A stretch of 64,000 nucleotides of DNA from assembly GCF_012163135.1 (NCBI RefSeq), contig NZ_JAAVUP010000002.1, positions 372,001-436,000 of the forward strand, given 5' to 3'. Below the pieces are notes generated by a model. The model ran no database searches and was not told the origin of the DNA. It saw only the letters and a program-made list of their open reading frames with translations. The position numbers and the translations under genes are program-made. This stretch comes from Neoroseomonas oryzicola. Lineage in GTDB: Bacteria > Pseudomonadota > Alphaproteobacteria > Acetobacterales > Acetobacteraceae. The stretch's first letter is position 1; each line of letters starts with the position of its first letter. Positions 1-8,278 of the stretch are shown one piece after another.

Positions 1-655
1 GGCCGGTGCCGCGGGCGATCTCGGCGAGGACGCCGAAGGGTTCGGTGGCGCCGAGGCGCGCGGCCGACCAGGCGGCCCAGAAGCGGCATTCGGGATCGGG
101 GTCGGCGCGGGCTGCGAGGAGCTGCGGCAGCAGCGCGAGGCGGCCGAGCTGGCCGATGGTGCGGAAGGCGCGGGCGCGGGGCAGGGGTTCGGGGTCGGCG
201 GCGAAGGTGGCGAGGAGGTCGTCGGGGACGTTGGAACGGCGGGCGCCGATGGCGGCGATGGCAACGGCGCGGATGACCGGGTCGGGTGAGAGGAGGTGGG
301 CGTCGATGGCGGCGCGGGCGGGGGCGCGGTCGGACCAGGCGAGGGCCGCTACCGCACCGCTTGTCGCTAGGGCGACCGCGGCGGGAAGGACGGCAGTGAC
401 TAAGTTGCCACCCTCCAAGGCCATACTGACCGCTTCGAAGGCAGCTGCGGACGATCCCTCGGTCGGCTCGGACGCGCGATCGCCGGGTTGCCGGCGCCAT
501 CCGAGCGTCAGAGCCTCGAGAAAGGCAGTGATGCGCTCGTCGATGCGCGCAAGATCGCCAAGCCGGACATGTGGCGCGCGGACAAGAAAGCAGCGGCGCC
601 CCCAGAGGTCGATGGTCCCCTCCCTGAGTATCGCTGGATCAGTCGCCGTGATCAT
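1..655 (-). CDS. TIGR02270-like HEAT-repeat protein, T6SS-associated (partial, 3' end outside window)
   Basis: The reading frame starts at ATG 655 and stays open for 218 codons to the window edge, so the C-terminus is missing. The start overlaps the stop of the upstream gene as ATGA, implying translational coupling. Near residues 34-55 there is a segment reading LGDLARIDERITAFLEALTL, and beyond about residue 110 come alanine-rich helical repeats of HEAT type. Both fit the TIGR02270 family, which I know from type VI secretion accessory clusters; its biochemical role is not established. Neighbours (DUF2169, PAAR-like, DUF6484) support a T6SS-linked role. The family call is from recall of the N-terminal pattern; a generic HEAT-repeat protein is the alternative. 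Confidence 0.7.
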   Translation of the reverse strand, partial: MITATDPAILREGTIDLWGRRCFLVRAPHVRLGDLARIDERITAFLEALTLGWRRQPGDRASEPTEGSSAAAFEAVSMALEGGNLVTAVLPAAVALATSGAVAALAWSDRAPARAAIDAHLLSPDPVIRAVAIAAIGARRSNVPDDLLATFAADPEPLPRARAFRTIGQLGRLALLPQLLAARADPDPECRFWAAWSAARLGATEPFGVLAEIARGTG

Positions 656-1581
656 GCGTCGCCGCCGGATGGCATCTCACGTCGTTCCGGCACATCCAAC
701 ACGGGCATGGACCGCCACATCAATCCATCCTCCGTTACGGAGACCCTTTCGCCTCCGAAGCACCAGAGCCTTCCGAAGCCTGCGCTCAGGCTGCTGCACT
801 GCAACTGGCCGAGCTCTCGAAGCGCCGCGACTTCGCTCAGATCGCCGTCCTCGTCCATGACGAAGAGGCCATTCGACGTACCGCAATAGAGGCGGCCGTC
901 GAATGATTCGATGTCCCAGATGTCGTGGGCGAGCGGCGCGGTGTCGACAATCGCCCAGCCGGCCTTCTCGCGACGTATCAGAAGCCCAAGAATTCCTGAG
1001 GCGTAGAGGATCGCGTTATGCTCGGTCACGTGCGTCAGCAGCAGATTGCTGGGGCTGCTGAGACGCTGCCAGTGTTCAGTAAACTCCCAGATCTCGCCGC
1101 GGTATCCCACCGCTGCAAGGGTCCCATCCGCCGAGCCGCAGATCGAGGTGAGACCGGTCGCCATGCCTGACGACCTGTCGAGAAGCCCGGCATCAACCCT
1201 GGTCCAGTGTCCGAGATGGTCGCGGCAATAGGCCTGCCGGCCCATGCCGACAGCGAACACCCTTTCGCGAATTGCGCGAATCTCGCGAAGCGGCCCTTGG
1301 TCAGGTGGGCCGTCACTCGGCGGGTCGATCAATTCCAACTCATTGCCCGCAGACGAAATCTTCAGGGCTTCGCCATTCTCGCCCAAGGCGAAAATCGCTC
1401 CGGCGCCCGCGTCGATGGAGACGGCATGCCAATCCGTGCCAAAGACCATCGGGTCCGGCGCCATTCGGTAATCGACATACATTGTGCCCGGGATCCGCGT
1501 GCCATCGTCCGTCGCGACCTGCGCGACGATGAGAGCGCCGCCAGGGGTTGCGACACCTGTCGGGAACCTAAATTGCGGCAT
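652..1581 (-). CDS. Hypothetical protein, beta-propeller-like; possible immunity or accessory protein of the adjacent effector
   Basis: A protein of about 309 residues with no signal peptide or membrane segment. It is rich in short beta-strand-like repeats with Gly, Trp and Asp, such as IWEFTEHW and LYCGTSNGLFV, which suggests a WD/kelch-like propeller. I do not recognise the family. Start choice: an ATG at 1590 directly abuts the only Shine-Dalgarno (GGAGGG, 1591-1596), so the next ATG, at 1581, is preferred. The stop overlaps the start of the TIGR02270-like gene. It lies immediately downstream of the nuclease-like PAAR protein, the usual place for a cognate immunity gene, but that role is only positional inference. 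Base composition is unusual: I count 32 G+C in the 60 bases 1321-1380, far below the flanking genes, which suggests recent acquisition with the effector. Confidence 0.75.
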   Translation of the reverse strand: MPQFRFPTGVATPGGALIVAQVATDDGTRIPGTMYVDYRMAPDPMVFGTDWHAVSIDAGAGAIFALGENGEALKISSAGNELELIDPPSDGPPDQGPLREIRAIRERVFAVGMGRQAYCRDHLGHWTRVDAGLLDRSSGMATGLTSICGSADGTLAAVGYRGEIWEFTEHWQRLSSPSNLLLTHVTEHNAILYASGILGLLIRREKAGWAIVDTAPLAHDIWDIESFDGRLYCGTSNGLFVMDEDGDLSEVAALRELGQLQCSSLSAGFGRLWCFGGERVSVTEDGLMWRSMPVLDVPERREMPSGGDA

Positions 1582-1653
1582 TGAAGCCATCCCTCCAAAC
1601 CGGAATGGACGCCATCGGACAGGCCGGTGAGTGATGGCAATGCGCCAGCCCGC

Positions 1654-2790
1654 TCAGCCCCGATTGTCCCTCAGCCATCGTGAACCCTCCGGGTAGTGCT
1701 GGGATTCATCGAGCCGTATCGGCTCGTCCTTGGCCATCTTCGCCGGCCCGGTGTGGTAGGCGTCGAGTTGCGCCTTGGCGCACTTTTCGGTGCATTGCGG
1801 ATGCACCGTGTTCAGCGCCTTCGCGCCCGCGTTGGACGCGTCATTATAAGTCCACCGCGACGTGATGTCCTTGCCGGAGGCGTCCTTACCGAAGACATGC
1901 AGCACCGGCGCGCCGCGGAACCGGCGTTTCTCGCGTTCGGTCACTGCGTGCATCGCGCCGTGGTCGGTGTATCCGACAGCAGTATCCGCGCAGACTGTCG
2001 GCGCAGCATCCTGATTGTAGTCGCCCAGTCCGGGCAGGGCGATGGGCTTGCTAAAGGTGCCCTCTTGCCAGAAGGCCGGGCCGATCGTCGATGTGAAGCT
2101 CTTTGCGCTCATGCCCAGTACGTTACCAAGACCCTCGCGCCCCCCCGGCTCGGTGAAGTTATTCACCTCGACCAAATGATGACCGGTCTTGCCGGGGCAG
2201 CAGTTCGGTGAACCACTCCGGCCATAGGGGACGAGCTTGCATGCTTGTGCTGTCTGGCACGCCGCGTCGGCGCATTCTTTGGCGCGGTCGCCGCCGTGCG
2301 GACCGCAAGCGGTTTGCTCCGCCGCCTTCTCCGTGGCGCATGGGTCGTTTGCCACCGCCATGGCGTCGACATAGGGCCAGGGCGGCGTATTCGCAGGCTG
2401 GCACTGCTCATTGTGCATCGTCATATCGAGGTGCCGGTCGACATTCGCTCCCTCGACCTTCACGTCCATCGACCACATCGTGAAGCTCGCTTCGCCCTGG
2501 ATGGTGTGGGTCACCACACCCATCCCGAGCGATTTCGTCGCCGCCTCGTTGCCAGTGCTCGTCTTGAAGACCGACTTGTCCTTCAGCATGATCTCCTTTC
2601 CGGAGATCTGCACCGTCGTGCTGCCGTTCGTCGTGTCGCTGGCGTATGCGGTGTTGGGATACGGCAGCGGCACCGGCCCCGCTGGCGGGGATGGCGGGGA
2701 CAGGCACACATCCGGGAACGCCGCGACGGTCTTGCCCGCCGCAGCCTTGCAGGCGATCTCCCGGCCGTTGGCATAGACCTCGTTCGCCAT
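1654..2790 (-). CDS. PAAR-like (DUF4150) protein with C-terminal GHH/HNH nuclease-like toxin domain; T6SS effector candidate
   Basis: 378 residues. Residues 1-120 have the DUF4150 PAAR-like pattern: MANEVYANG start, a Pro-rich PLPYPNTAYASDT segment, then GKEIMLKDKSVFKTSTGNEA. PAAR-like proteins cap the T6SS spike and carry toxins. Residues about 135-195 are a Cys-rich linker. The C-terminal half contains CPGKTGHHLVEVNNF, the GHH signature of the Tox-GHH2 class of HNH/endonuclease VII-fold toxins, so a secreted DNase is the best guess. It overlaps the upstream ketosynthase-like gene by one base (TGATG) and sits last but two in the DUF6484-DUF2169 operon, where DUF2169 proteins often act as PAAR/effector adaptors. 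Nuclease activity is inferred from the motif. Codon use is less GC-biased than upstream genes. Confidence 0.82.
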   Translation of the reverse strand: MANEVYANGREIACKAAAGKTVAAFPDVCLSPPSPPAGPVPLPYPNTAYASDTTNGSTTVQISGKEIMLKDKSVFKTSTGNEAATKSLGMGVVTHTIQGEASFTMWSMDVKVEGANVDRHLDMTMHNEQCQPANTPPWPYVDAMAVANDPCATEKAAEQTACGPHGGDRAKECADAACQTAQACKLVPYGRSGSPNCCPGKTGHHLVEVNNFTEPGGREGLGNVLGMSAKSFTSTIGPAFWQEGTFSKPIALPGLGDYNQDAAPTVCADTAVGYTDHGAMHAVTEREKRRFRGAPVLHVFGKDASGKDITSRWTYNDASNAGAKALNTVHPQCTEKCAKAQLDAYHTGPAKMAKDEPIRLDESQHYPEGSRWLRDNRG

Positions 2791-3887
2791 CAGACCAACG
2801 CGCTCCGGCGCCGCTGGCCGAATGTCTCCTCCGCCCGCGTCTCCAGCGCGAGGGTCTGCGGCGTCGTCGCCCGCGCGACGAAGCTCGCGCGCTTGTCGTC
2901 GTCATTGCCGAGGTGCCCGAGGAACACCGGTCCCGGCAGGTAGTCCTTCCGCGCCCCCGCCAGCAGCATCGCCAACATTGCCGGCAGCGTCGCCGCGCCC
3001 ACCTCGCCGATGCAGTCCGCCGGATGCCACAGCCCGAACCACACCTTGCGGTCGCGAAGGATGCGCGTGATGGCGAGCGCGGCTTCCTTGAAGCGATACT
3101 GCTCGCCACTGACATCCGCGATCCGATGGTCGCAGTCCTTCAATCCGATGCCGGCATCGGCGAGCGCGGCGCGGATCGCCTGCACCAGGCCCTCCGCGCG
3201 CAGCGGCTTGCCGCTGCCGTAATGCGCTGCCTCACGCCCGAAGCCGAGGCCCGTCACCAGAAGCGGCGCCTGCGGTCCTTCGCTGTCCTGCAGGGCGAGC
3301 AGCACCGCGCCCGCCGCCTCGCCCGGGATGAAGCCGTTCGAGTTCGCCTTGGTCAGCAGCCGATCCTCGCCGTCATAGCCCATCAGCGTCTGCGCGATCA
3401 GGTAGCTGTCGACGCCGGCGACGATGACGCGCGCATGCCCGGCCGCCAGGAACTGCCGCGCATTCAGCAGCGCGATGGCCCCGCCCACCCGCCCCTGCGG
3501 CACGACGCGGGAGGATGGATGCAGATCGTGCCCGAGCAGCGCGGCGATCTCCTGCAGCAGCAGGCTGTCGAGGCCGCTCAGCCGGCCGGGCCGCTGCTCC
3601 TCGGCGACGCAGAGCAGCACCGGCACGCGTTCCGGCGCGACCGTCTCCGCCGCCGCCGCCAGGCATTCCGCGATCGCGCGCGCCGCCATGCGCGCGAGCT
3701 TCGCATGGCCGCGCCACGGTTCCTCGAGCGTCACCTCGCTCGCGATCAGCCACTCCCCGTCCTGGCCGATGAAGCGCGTCTCCTGGAAGTTGTTGATGCC
3801 GCAGCGGATCGCCGCGCAACTCTCCTCCGCCGTCAGCCCGAGCCCGCAGACGAGCCCCGAGGCCAGCACGGCAAGCGGCGCGCTCAC
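2790..3887 (-). CDS. Beta-ketoacyl synthase-like (thiolase-fold) protein of T6SS cluster, active-site residues apparently lost
   Basis: 365 residues from GTG 3887, which overlaps the DUF2169 stop (GTGA) and is preceded by AGGAG at 3896-3900. The frame is open further upstream, but that sequence lies inside the DUF2169 gene. Ketosynthase landmarks are visible: LASGLVCGLGLTAEES at the N-terminus, a segment AARVIVAG-type strand (HARVIVAGVDSYL), SNGFIPGEAAGAVLLAL and, near residue 290, CIGEVGAATLPAMLAML. Aligning by eye with FabF, the nucleophile Cys loop reads VPQGRVG and the GHLLGAAG histidine loop reads GEVGAAT, so Cys and the second His look absent. This is therefore probably a structural or binding protein rather than a condensing enzyme. 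Similar proteins accompany DUF2169/DUF4150 clusters in other proteobacteria. Its role in secretion is unknown. Confidence 0.78.
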   Translation of the reverse strand: MSAPLAVLASGLVCGLGLTAEESCAAIRCGINNFQETRFIGQDGEWLIASEVTLEEPWRGHAKLARMAARAIAECLAAAAETVAPERVPVLLCVAEEQRPGRLSGLDSLLLQEIAALLGHDLHPSSRVVPQGRVGGAIALLNARQFLAAGHARVIVAGVDSYLIAQTLMGYDGEDRLLTKANSNGFIPGEAAGAVLLALQDSEGPQAPLLVTGLGFGREAAHYGSGKPLRAEGLVQAIRAALADAGIGLKDCDHRIADVSGEQYRFKEAALAITRILRDRKVWFGLWHPADCIGEVGAATLPAMLAMLLAGARKDYLPGPVFLGHLGNDDDKRASFVARATTPQTLALETRAEETFGQRRRSALV

Positions 3888-4999
3888 GCCAAGGTCTCCT
3901 CTTGGCGCTTCTCCCGCACCGCGGCCGAGAGCGAGGGATAGTAGGTCTTGCCGAGCTCCATCGCGCGCCACCAGCCGCGCGACATGCGCCCGACCAGGAT
4001 CTGAACGATCTCGAAGATATCCCGCTCCAGCGGCAGGCTCGCCCGCCACACCATGCTGAAGCGCTCGGCGTCCGGCTCGAACAGCACCGTGTCCAGCGTC
4101 GCCTGCATCTCCGCCCGCTCCCCGCGACGGCGGAAGAAGACGACCGGCACCTCGACGCCCGGCAGCGCGAAGTCCCGCCGTCCGTCCTCGGTCATGCCGA
4201 CGATCAGCACGCGTTCCCCGCCGCGCGGCGTCTGCACCTGCTGGTCGGGCGGCGCGCACTGGAAATACGCTGGGTCGAAATCTTGCGGCAGGAAGGGAAA
4301 GACGTTGTCCTGCCAATGCTGGTCATAGGTGCCGGCGAGTGGGATGCGATGCTGCCAGTTTCGCCCCACCGCCCCGAACGCCATCGGCCGATGGTTCCCG
4401 TTCGGCCGTGTCACCGGATCGGACTGCTCCTCGGTGTTGGACACCGGCTTGCCGTCGACCAGTTCGCGCTGCGTCAGCCTGTGCCATCCGCGCCCGACGG
4501 GGTTCGGCAGGTAGCTGCGGTGCTCCTCCGCGAAGGGCGAGAAATCGTCCACCCCGCCGAAGGCGTTGTCGTAGGAGATCGGCAACCGCGTGAACGGCCG
4601 CGGCTGGCTTGGCGAGGCACCGGTCACACCGGCTTCCCAGACCCGGTCACCCCAGACCGTGAAGGCCTTCTGCATCGCGCCGAACTGCAGCCCGACGACG
4701 ACGCGCTGCGCCAGGCCGCCGCCGAGCGCATAGGCCGACCCGTTCAGCAGGATGTCGCAGCGCGGCTTCATCGGCACGAAGTCGCACTCGACGATCGTCG
4801 CCGACCGGCTAGGCTCGCCCGTGAAGGTGTCGGCGTCCGCCAGCGGCACCTGTTCCTCGAGCAGCCGCGGCGGCGCCGTGTCGCCGCGCCGTGGCAGGCT
4901 GAAGGTTCCTTTCACCGCGACGACGAGCCGCTCCCTCGCATCGGTGTCGAGGCCGAGCGTGTAGCCCGCTGCCATGCCGGAGGCGTTGAGGAGCTTCAT
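3884..4999 (-). CDS. DUF2169 family T6SS accessory protein
   Basis: 371 residues starting MKLLNASGMAAGYTLGLD at ATG 4999, with a strong GGGAGGAGG ribosome site 5-13 bases upstream. The start pattern, the KGTFSLPRRG segment, the central SYDNAFGG motif and NPVGRGWH are hallmarks of DUF2169, a family found beside PAAR-like and VgrG genes and thought to act as an adaptor or chaperone loading effectors on the T6SS spike. It has no signal peptide or membrane segment, so it should be cytoplasmic. It is the second gene of the minus-strand operon, 19 bases after DUF6484, and its stop overlaps the next start. Family assignment is confident; the adaptor role is known for the family and not shown here. 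Confidence 0.9.
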   Translation of the reverse strand: MKLLNASGMAAGYTLGLDTDARERLVVAVKGTFSLPRRGDTAPPRLLEEQVPLADADTFTGEPSRSATIVECDFVPMKPRCDILLNGSAYALGGGLAQRVVVGLQFGAMQKAFTVWGDRVWEAGVTGASPSQPRPFTRLPISYDNAFGGVDDFSPFAEEHRSYLPNPVGRGWHRLTQRELVDGKPVSNTEEQSDPVTRPNGNHRPMAFGAVGRNWQHRIPLAGTYDQHWQDNVFPFLPQDFDPAYFQCAPPDQQVQTPRGGERVLIVGMTEDGRRDFALPGVEVPVVFFRRRGERAEMQATLDTVLFEPDAERFSMVWRASLPLERDIFEIVQILVGRMSRGWWRAMELGKTYYPSLSAAVREKRQEETLA

Positions 5000-5018
5000 C
5001 GCGCCTCCTCCCGGCCGG

Positions 5019-5495
5019 TCAGTTGATGTGGACCGAGGCGCCGGTGATCCGCTGCATCCCCGAGGACCGCAGCGACACATAGGCCCCGCGCACCAGCACC
5101 TTGCCCGCGCGGGTGAGCGTGATGCTCGCCTTGCCGCATTGCAGGACGATCTCCTGCCGGGCCGAGAGGACCAGGCGTTCCTCGTCGCGCTGCACCACGA
5201 CGGCGGGGCTCGCCTCCGTCGTCGGCGCCTCGCGCAGCAGGCCGATGACGACCGGCCGCATCGGATCGCCGCCGAGGAAGGTGAGCGCGGCGCGCCGCCC
5301 GATCGCCGCGGCGTCGATTGCGGCGGTGAGCTCCGCCCGGACCGGGCCGCCGGCCGGGTTGAAGTCATGGTCGACGAAGACCTCGCCGGCCTCGTTCATC
5401 ATGGCGATGGTGCCGATCACGATCTCGGCCGCGGCGGGCGGGGCAGGGCCGGCGCTGCCGGATCGTGCGGATGACTTGGCCTTGAGCGACGACAT
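5019..5495 (-). CDS. DUF6484 domain-containing protein, first gene of T6SS accessory operon
   Basis: 158 residues from ATG 5495, with GGAGGG eight bases upstream; a longer open frame to 5672 lacks a ribosome site. The N-terminal 25 residues are a basic, Ala/Pro-rich tail. Then comes IVIGTIAMMNEAGEVFVDHD, followed by short beta repeats ending in a strand series like VgrG gp5 C-terminal needle repeats (KASITLTRAGKVLVRGAYV). This fits DUF6484, a family seen next to DUF2169 and VgrG genes. The protein probably contributes a beta-helical element to spike or effector handling, which is inference. The promoter should lie in the 190-base divergent gap to the Bug receptor gene. Confidence 0.8.
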   Translation of the reverse strand: MSSLKAKSSARSGSAGPAPPAAAEIVIGTIAMMNEAGEVFVDHDFNPAGGPVRAELTAAIDAAAIGRRAALTFLGGDPMRPVVIGLLREAPTTEASPAVVVQRDEERLVLSARQEIVLQCGKASITLTRAGKVLVRGAYVSLRSSGMQRITGASVHIN

Positions 5496-5689
5496 CCCGC
5501 GCACCCTCCGCTGCCGACCGGCCCGACAGGCGGCAGCCTCCGCCGCGCCGCGCCTCCATCCCGACGGCGAAAGGTTAGGCGCGTGGATCGTTGCGTTACA
5601 AGCGCGACCCGCGCTGAAGTCCCGGCGTTGCGTGACCCCCGTCACGCGATAAAAGGCGCGATGCCCGGACAACGGGGATGGAGGAACGC

Positions 5690-6658
5690 TTGATCACCCG
5701 ACGCTCGACCCTCGCCGCGGCCGGCGCCCTCGGCCTGGCGCGCCCCGCCCTGGCCCAGGACGCCTGGCCGAGCCGCCCCGTGACCCTCGTCGTCCCCTGG
5801 GCTGCCGGCGGGTCGACCGATGCCGTGGCGCGCATCTTCGCCCAGCGACTGTCCCAGGACACCGGCCGGTCCTTCGTGGTGGACAACCGCACCGGCGCCA
5901 ACGGCACGATCGGCTTCGCCTCGGTCGCGCGCGCCAGGCCCGACGGCTACACGCTGCTCGTCAGCACTGTCAGCACCTATGCGATGGCGCCTTGGCTCTA
6001 TCAGCTGCCCTATGACAACGAACGCGACCTGATCGGCATCGGGCTGCTCGCCGCCATGCCGATCATCATGGTGGTCAACAAGGACTTCCCGGCACGCACC
6101 CTGGCCGAGTTCGTCGAGTTGGCGCGCCGGCCCGACCACCGCATCACCTATGCGAATTCGGGCATCGGTTCCTCGACGCATCTCGCGACCGAGCTCTTCC
6201 TCCAGGAAGCGCGGCTGACCATCCCCGATGTCGGCTATCGCGGTGGCGGGCCGGCGGTGCAGGGGGTCATCGCCAACGAGACGCCGATGGTCTTCCAGGC
6301 GGCCTCGGGCATCCTGCCGCAGATCCAGGCGGGCACGCTGCGCGCGCTCGCCGTTGCCTCGCGTGAACGCAGCCCGCTCGCGCCCGAGATCCCGACCTTC
6401 GCCGAGCAGGGCTTCCCCGGCGTGGTGGTGGAGGAGCACATCGCCCTGCAGGCCCCGGCCGGCCTGCCGCCGGAGATCATCCGCCGCGCCAACGACGTCG
6501 CCCGCGCGGCGATGGAGGCGCAGGAGACCCGCCAGCGCCTTGCAGCCCTCGCGGTCGTGCCGATGGTGACCGGCCCCGATTCCTGGCCGGCCTATTTCGC
6601 GGCCGAGAACGCGAAGTGGCGGGACATCGTCCGGGCGCGGAACATCCGCGTGCAGTGA
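5690..6658 (+). CDS. Bug family tripartite tricarboxylate transporter substrate-binding protein
   Basis: 322 residues. I choose TTG 5690 rather than ATG 5678 because the GGAGGA at 5679-5684 is then a well-placed ribosome site instead of coding sequence. The N-terminus has a twin-arginine-like TRRSTLAAAGALGLARPALAQ signal, typical of periplasmic Bug/TctC proteins. Family marks are WPSRPVTLVVPWAAGGSTD, VDNRTGANGTIGFASVA, ITYANSGIGSSTH and the C-terminal WRDIVRA. Bug proteins bind small carboxylates for a TctAB membrane pair or for signalling; no TctAB genes are nearby, so the ligand is unknown. It stands alone and is followed by a good hairpin terminator. Confidence 0.92.
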   Translation: MITRRSTLAAAGALGLARPALAQDAWPSRPVTLVVPWAAGGSTDAVARIFAQRLSQDTGRSFVVDNRTGANGTIGFASVARARPDGYTLLVSTVSTYAMAPWLYQLPYDNERDLIGIGLLAAMPIIMVVNKDFPARTLAEFVELARRPDHRITYANSGIGSSTHLATELFLQEARLTIPDVGYRGGGPAVQGVIANETPMVFQAASGILPQIQAGTLRALAVASRERSPLAPEIPTFAEQGFPGVVVEEHIALQAPAGLPPEIIRRANDVARAAMEAQETRQRLAALAVVPMVTGPDSWPAYFAAENAKWRDIVRARNIRVQ

Positions 6659-6663
6659 GGCCG

Positions 6664-6692
6664 GGGGCGCGAAGGCGGTGCCTTCGTGCCCC
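6664..6692 (+). terminator. Hairpin terminator after Bug receptor gene
   Basis: Thirteen-base arms 6664-6676 and 6680-6692 (one G-T pair) around a three-base loop start six bases after the stop codon. There is no clear T-tract, as is common in very GC-rich genomes. Confidence 0.6.
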
Positions 6693-6895
6693 TCCGCGGA
6701 AAGCCCTCCTTCGGCGCTGCCGCGCGACGTGGGGGGCAAGCCTTTTGGCCCCGGGCACCGCATAGGCGTTGAGTGGTGCCTCGGCGACGGCGGACGTCAG
6801 CCTGCGGCCGGTTGCGGCGGCGCGGGCGCGGCTGCTTTCCTGCAACGAGTCCGCCGTCCTTCCGACGCGGCGGCGCAGAATGGAGGCACGGCGGG

Positions 6896-8152
6896 ATTCT
6901 GAGGCCGCATGTCCTGATCGCCCTGTCGCTGGCCGGCCTCGCCCTGCCCGCGACGGCCTTCGCGCAGCCGACGCGCGAGGCCGTCCAGGATGCCCGCCGC
7001 GCCGCCGAGGCCGAACGCGCCGCGGCGGCCGAGGCCGCACGCCTGGCGCAGGAAGCCGCCGAGCTCGAGCGCGGCCTTGCCCGCCAGCGCGTCGCCATGG
7101 CCGAGCGGGTCCAGCGTGCCGAGGCGGTGCTGGAAGCCGCGCAGGAGCGGGAACGCGCCGCCGCCGATGCCGCCCTCGCCGCGCGCGCCGAGGTCGAGCG
7201 CCGCGCCGCCGCGCTGGCGCCGCTGATGCCGGTGATGCGCCGGCTCTCGCTGTGGCCGGCCGAGACGCTGCTCGCCATCCCCCAGCCGCCGGAGGAGGCG
7301 CTGCGCGGCGTGCTGGTGCTGCAAGGCGTGGCGCGGCAGATCCGCCGTGACGTCGACGCCCTGCGCGCGGCCGACGAGGAAGCGTCCCGGCGGATGCGGG
7401 TCGCCGCCGCCGAGGCCGCCCTGGTCGCCGCGGCGCGGGAGGAGGCGGTGTCCACCGCGCGGGCCCTCGATGCCGAGATCGCCGCTGCCCGCATGCGCGA
7501 GGCCGAGGCCCGCCAGGCGGAGCGCGAGGCCGGCCGTCGCGCCCAGGAAGCCCTCGCGCGCGCCTCGGACCTCGCCGACATGCTCTCCCGACTCGAACGC
7601 GAACGCGCCCGTGAGGCCGCCGCCGCGGCCGCCCGCGAACGCGCCGAGGCCGCCGCCCGCGCGCGGGAGGAACGCGCCGCCCGCCGCGCCGGCCGCCCGG
7701 TGCCCGAACCGCCCCCGGCCGCCCCGCCGGCGCCGGAATCCGCCGCCGTCGCCGCCGCCCCCGGTGGGGCGCGGGCCCAGCCGGTCTCCGGGCGCGTCGT
7801 CCGCGGCTTCGGGGATGCCGCCGAGGGCGGGCCCGCCCGGGGCCTGACCGTGGCCGCCCCCTCGGGCGCCCGGGTGGTCAGCCCCTGCGCGGGGAGGGCC
7901 GTGTTCAGCGGTCCTTTCCGAAGTTATGGCCTGCTGCTGATTGTCGAGTGCAGCGACGGGCACCATGTGGTGCTGGCCGGTCTGGGCCGGCTCGACGCCA
8001 CGACCGGGGCCCGGTTGCTGGCGGGGGAGCCGGTCGGCGTCATGGCGGAAGGGGAGGGCGGCCGCGCGCGGCTCTACCTGGAACTCAGGCGCGAGGGCCG
8101 GCCCGTGGACCCCCAGCCCTGGCTCGGGCCGGCGCGGCCGGGCGCCGGCTAG
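6896..8152 (+). CDS. envC: EnvC-like murein hydrolase activator (degenerate M23/LytM domain)
   Basis: Periplasmic coiled-coil protein of about 418 residues. A signal peptide ending ALPATAFAQ is followed by a long Ala/Glu/Arg-rich coiled coil (about residues 25-285), a Pro-rich linker and a C-terminal LytM domain. That domain lacks the zinc ligands: the HxxxD position reads ARGLTVAAP and the HxH position reads LYLEL. EnvC-type proteins activate amidases rather than cut peptidoglycan. Start problem: the only usual start codons in frame are GTG 6773/6776 and TTG 6812, which add an unlikely Arg-rich leader and have no ribosome site. ATT 6896 or CTG 6899, behind GGAGG at 6882-6886, would place the signal peptide at the N-terminus; I use 6896 with low certainty. 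It heads the envC-ctpA-yibQ-rppH group. Confidence 0.85.
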   Translation: MLRPHVLIALSLAGLALPATAFAQPTREAVQDARRAAEAERAAAAEAARLAQEAAELERGLARQRVAMAERVQRAEAVLEAAQERERAAADAALAARAEVERRAAALAPLMPVMRRLSLWPAETLLAIPQPPEEALRGVLVLQGVARQIRRDVDALRAADEEASRRMRVAAAEAALVAAAREEAVSTARALDAEIAAARMREAEARQAEREAGRRAQEALARASDLADMLSRLERERAREAAAAAARERAEAAARAREERAARRAGRPVPEPPPAAPPAPESAAVAAAPGGARAQPVSGRVVRGFGDAAEGGPARGLTVAAPSGARVVSPCAGRAVFSGPFRSYGLLLIVECSDGHHVVLAGLGRLDATTGARLLAGEPVGVMAEGEGGRARLYLELRREGRPVDPQPWLGPARPGAG

Positions 8153-8278
8153 GCGGGGGCGCAGGTAACGGTCGTGTATCCGCGCGGTTTCGGGCTGCCT
8201 CGCCGCCCGGTTGCGCGGTAGGGTGCAATATCGCCGCCGGCGACCATCGGCCGGCCGGCAGGAATGGAAGGATCTGGC

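Noticed and set aside
6-860. Plus-strand frame at the window start
   Set aside because: Antisense of the TIGR02270-like and propeller-like genes; Arg/Ala-rich without motifs.
1-5495. A complete T6SS locus
   Set aside because: Only accessory and effector-type genes are here; no sheath, baseplate, ClpV or membrane-complex gene is visible.
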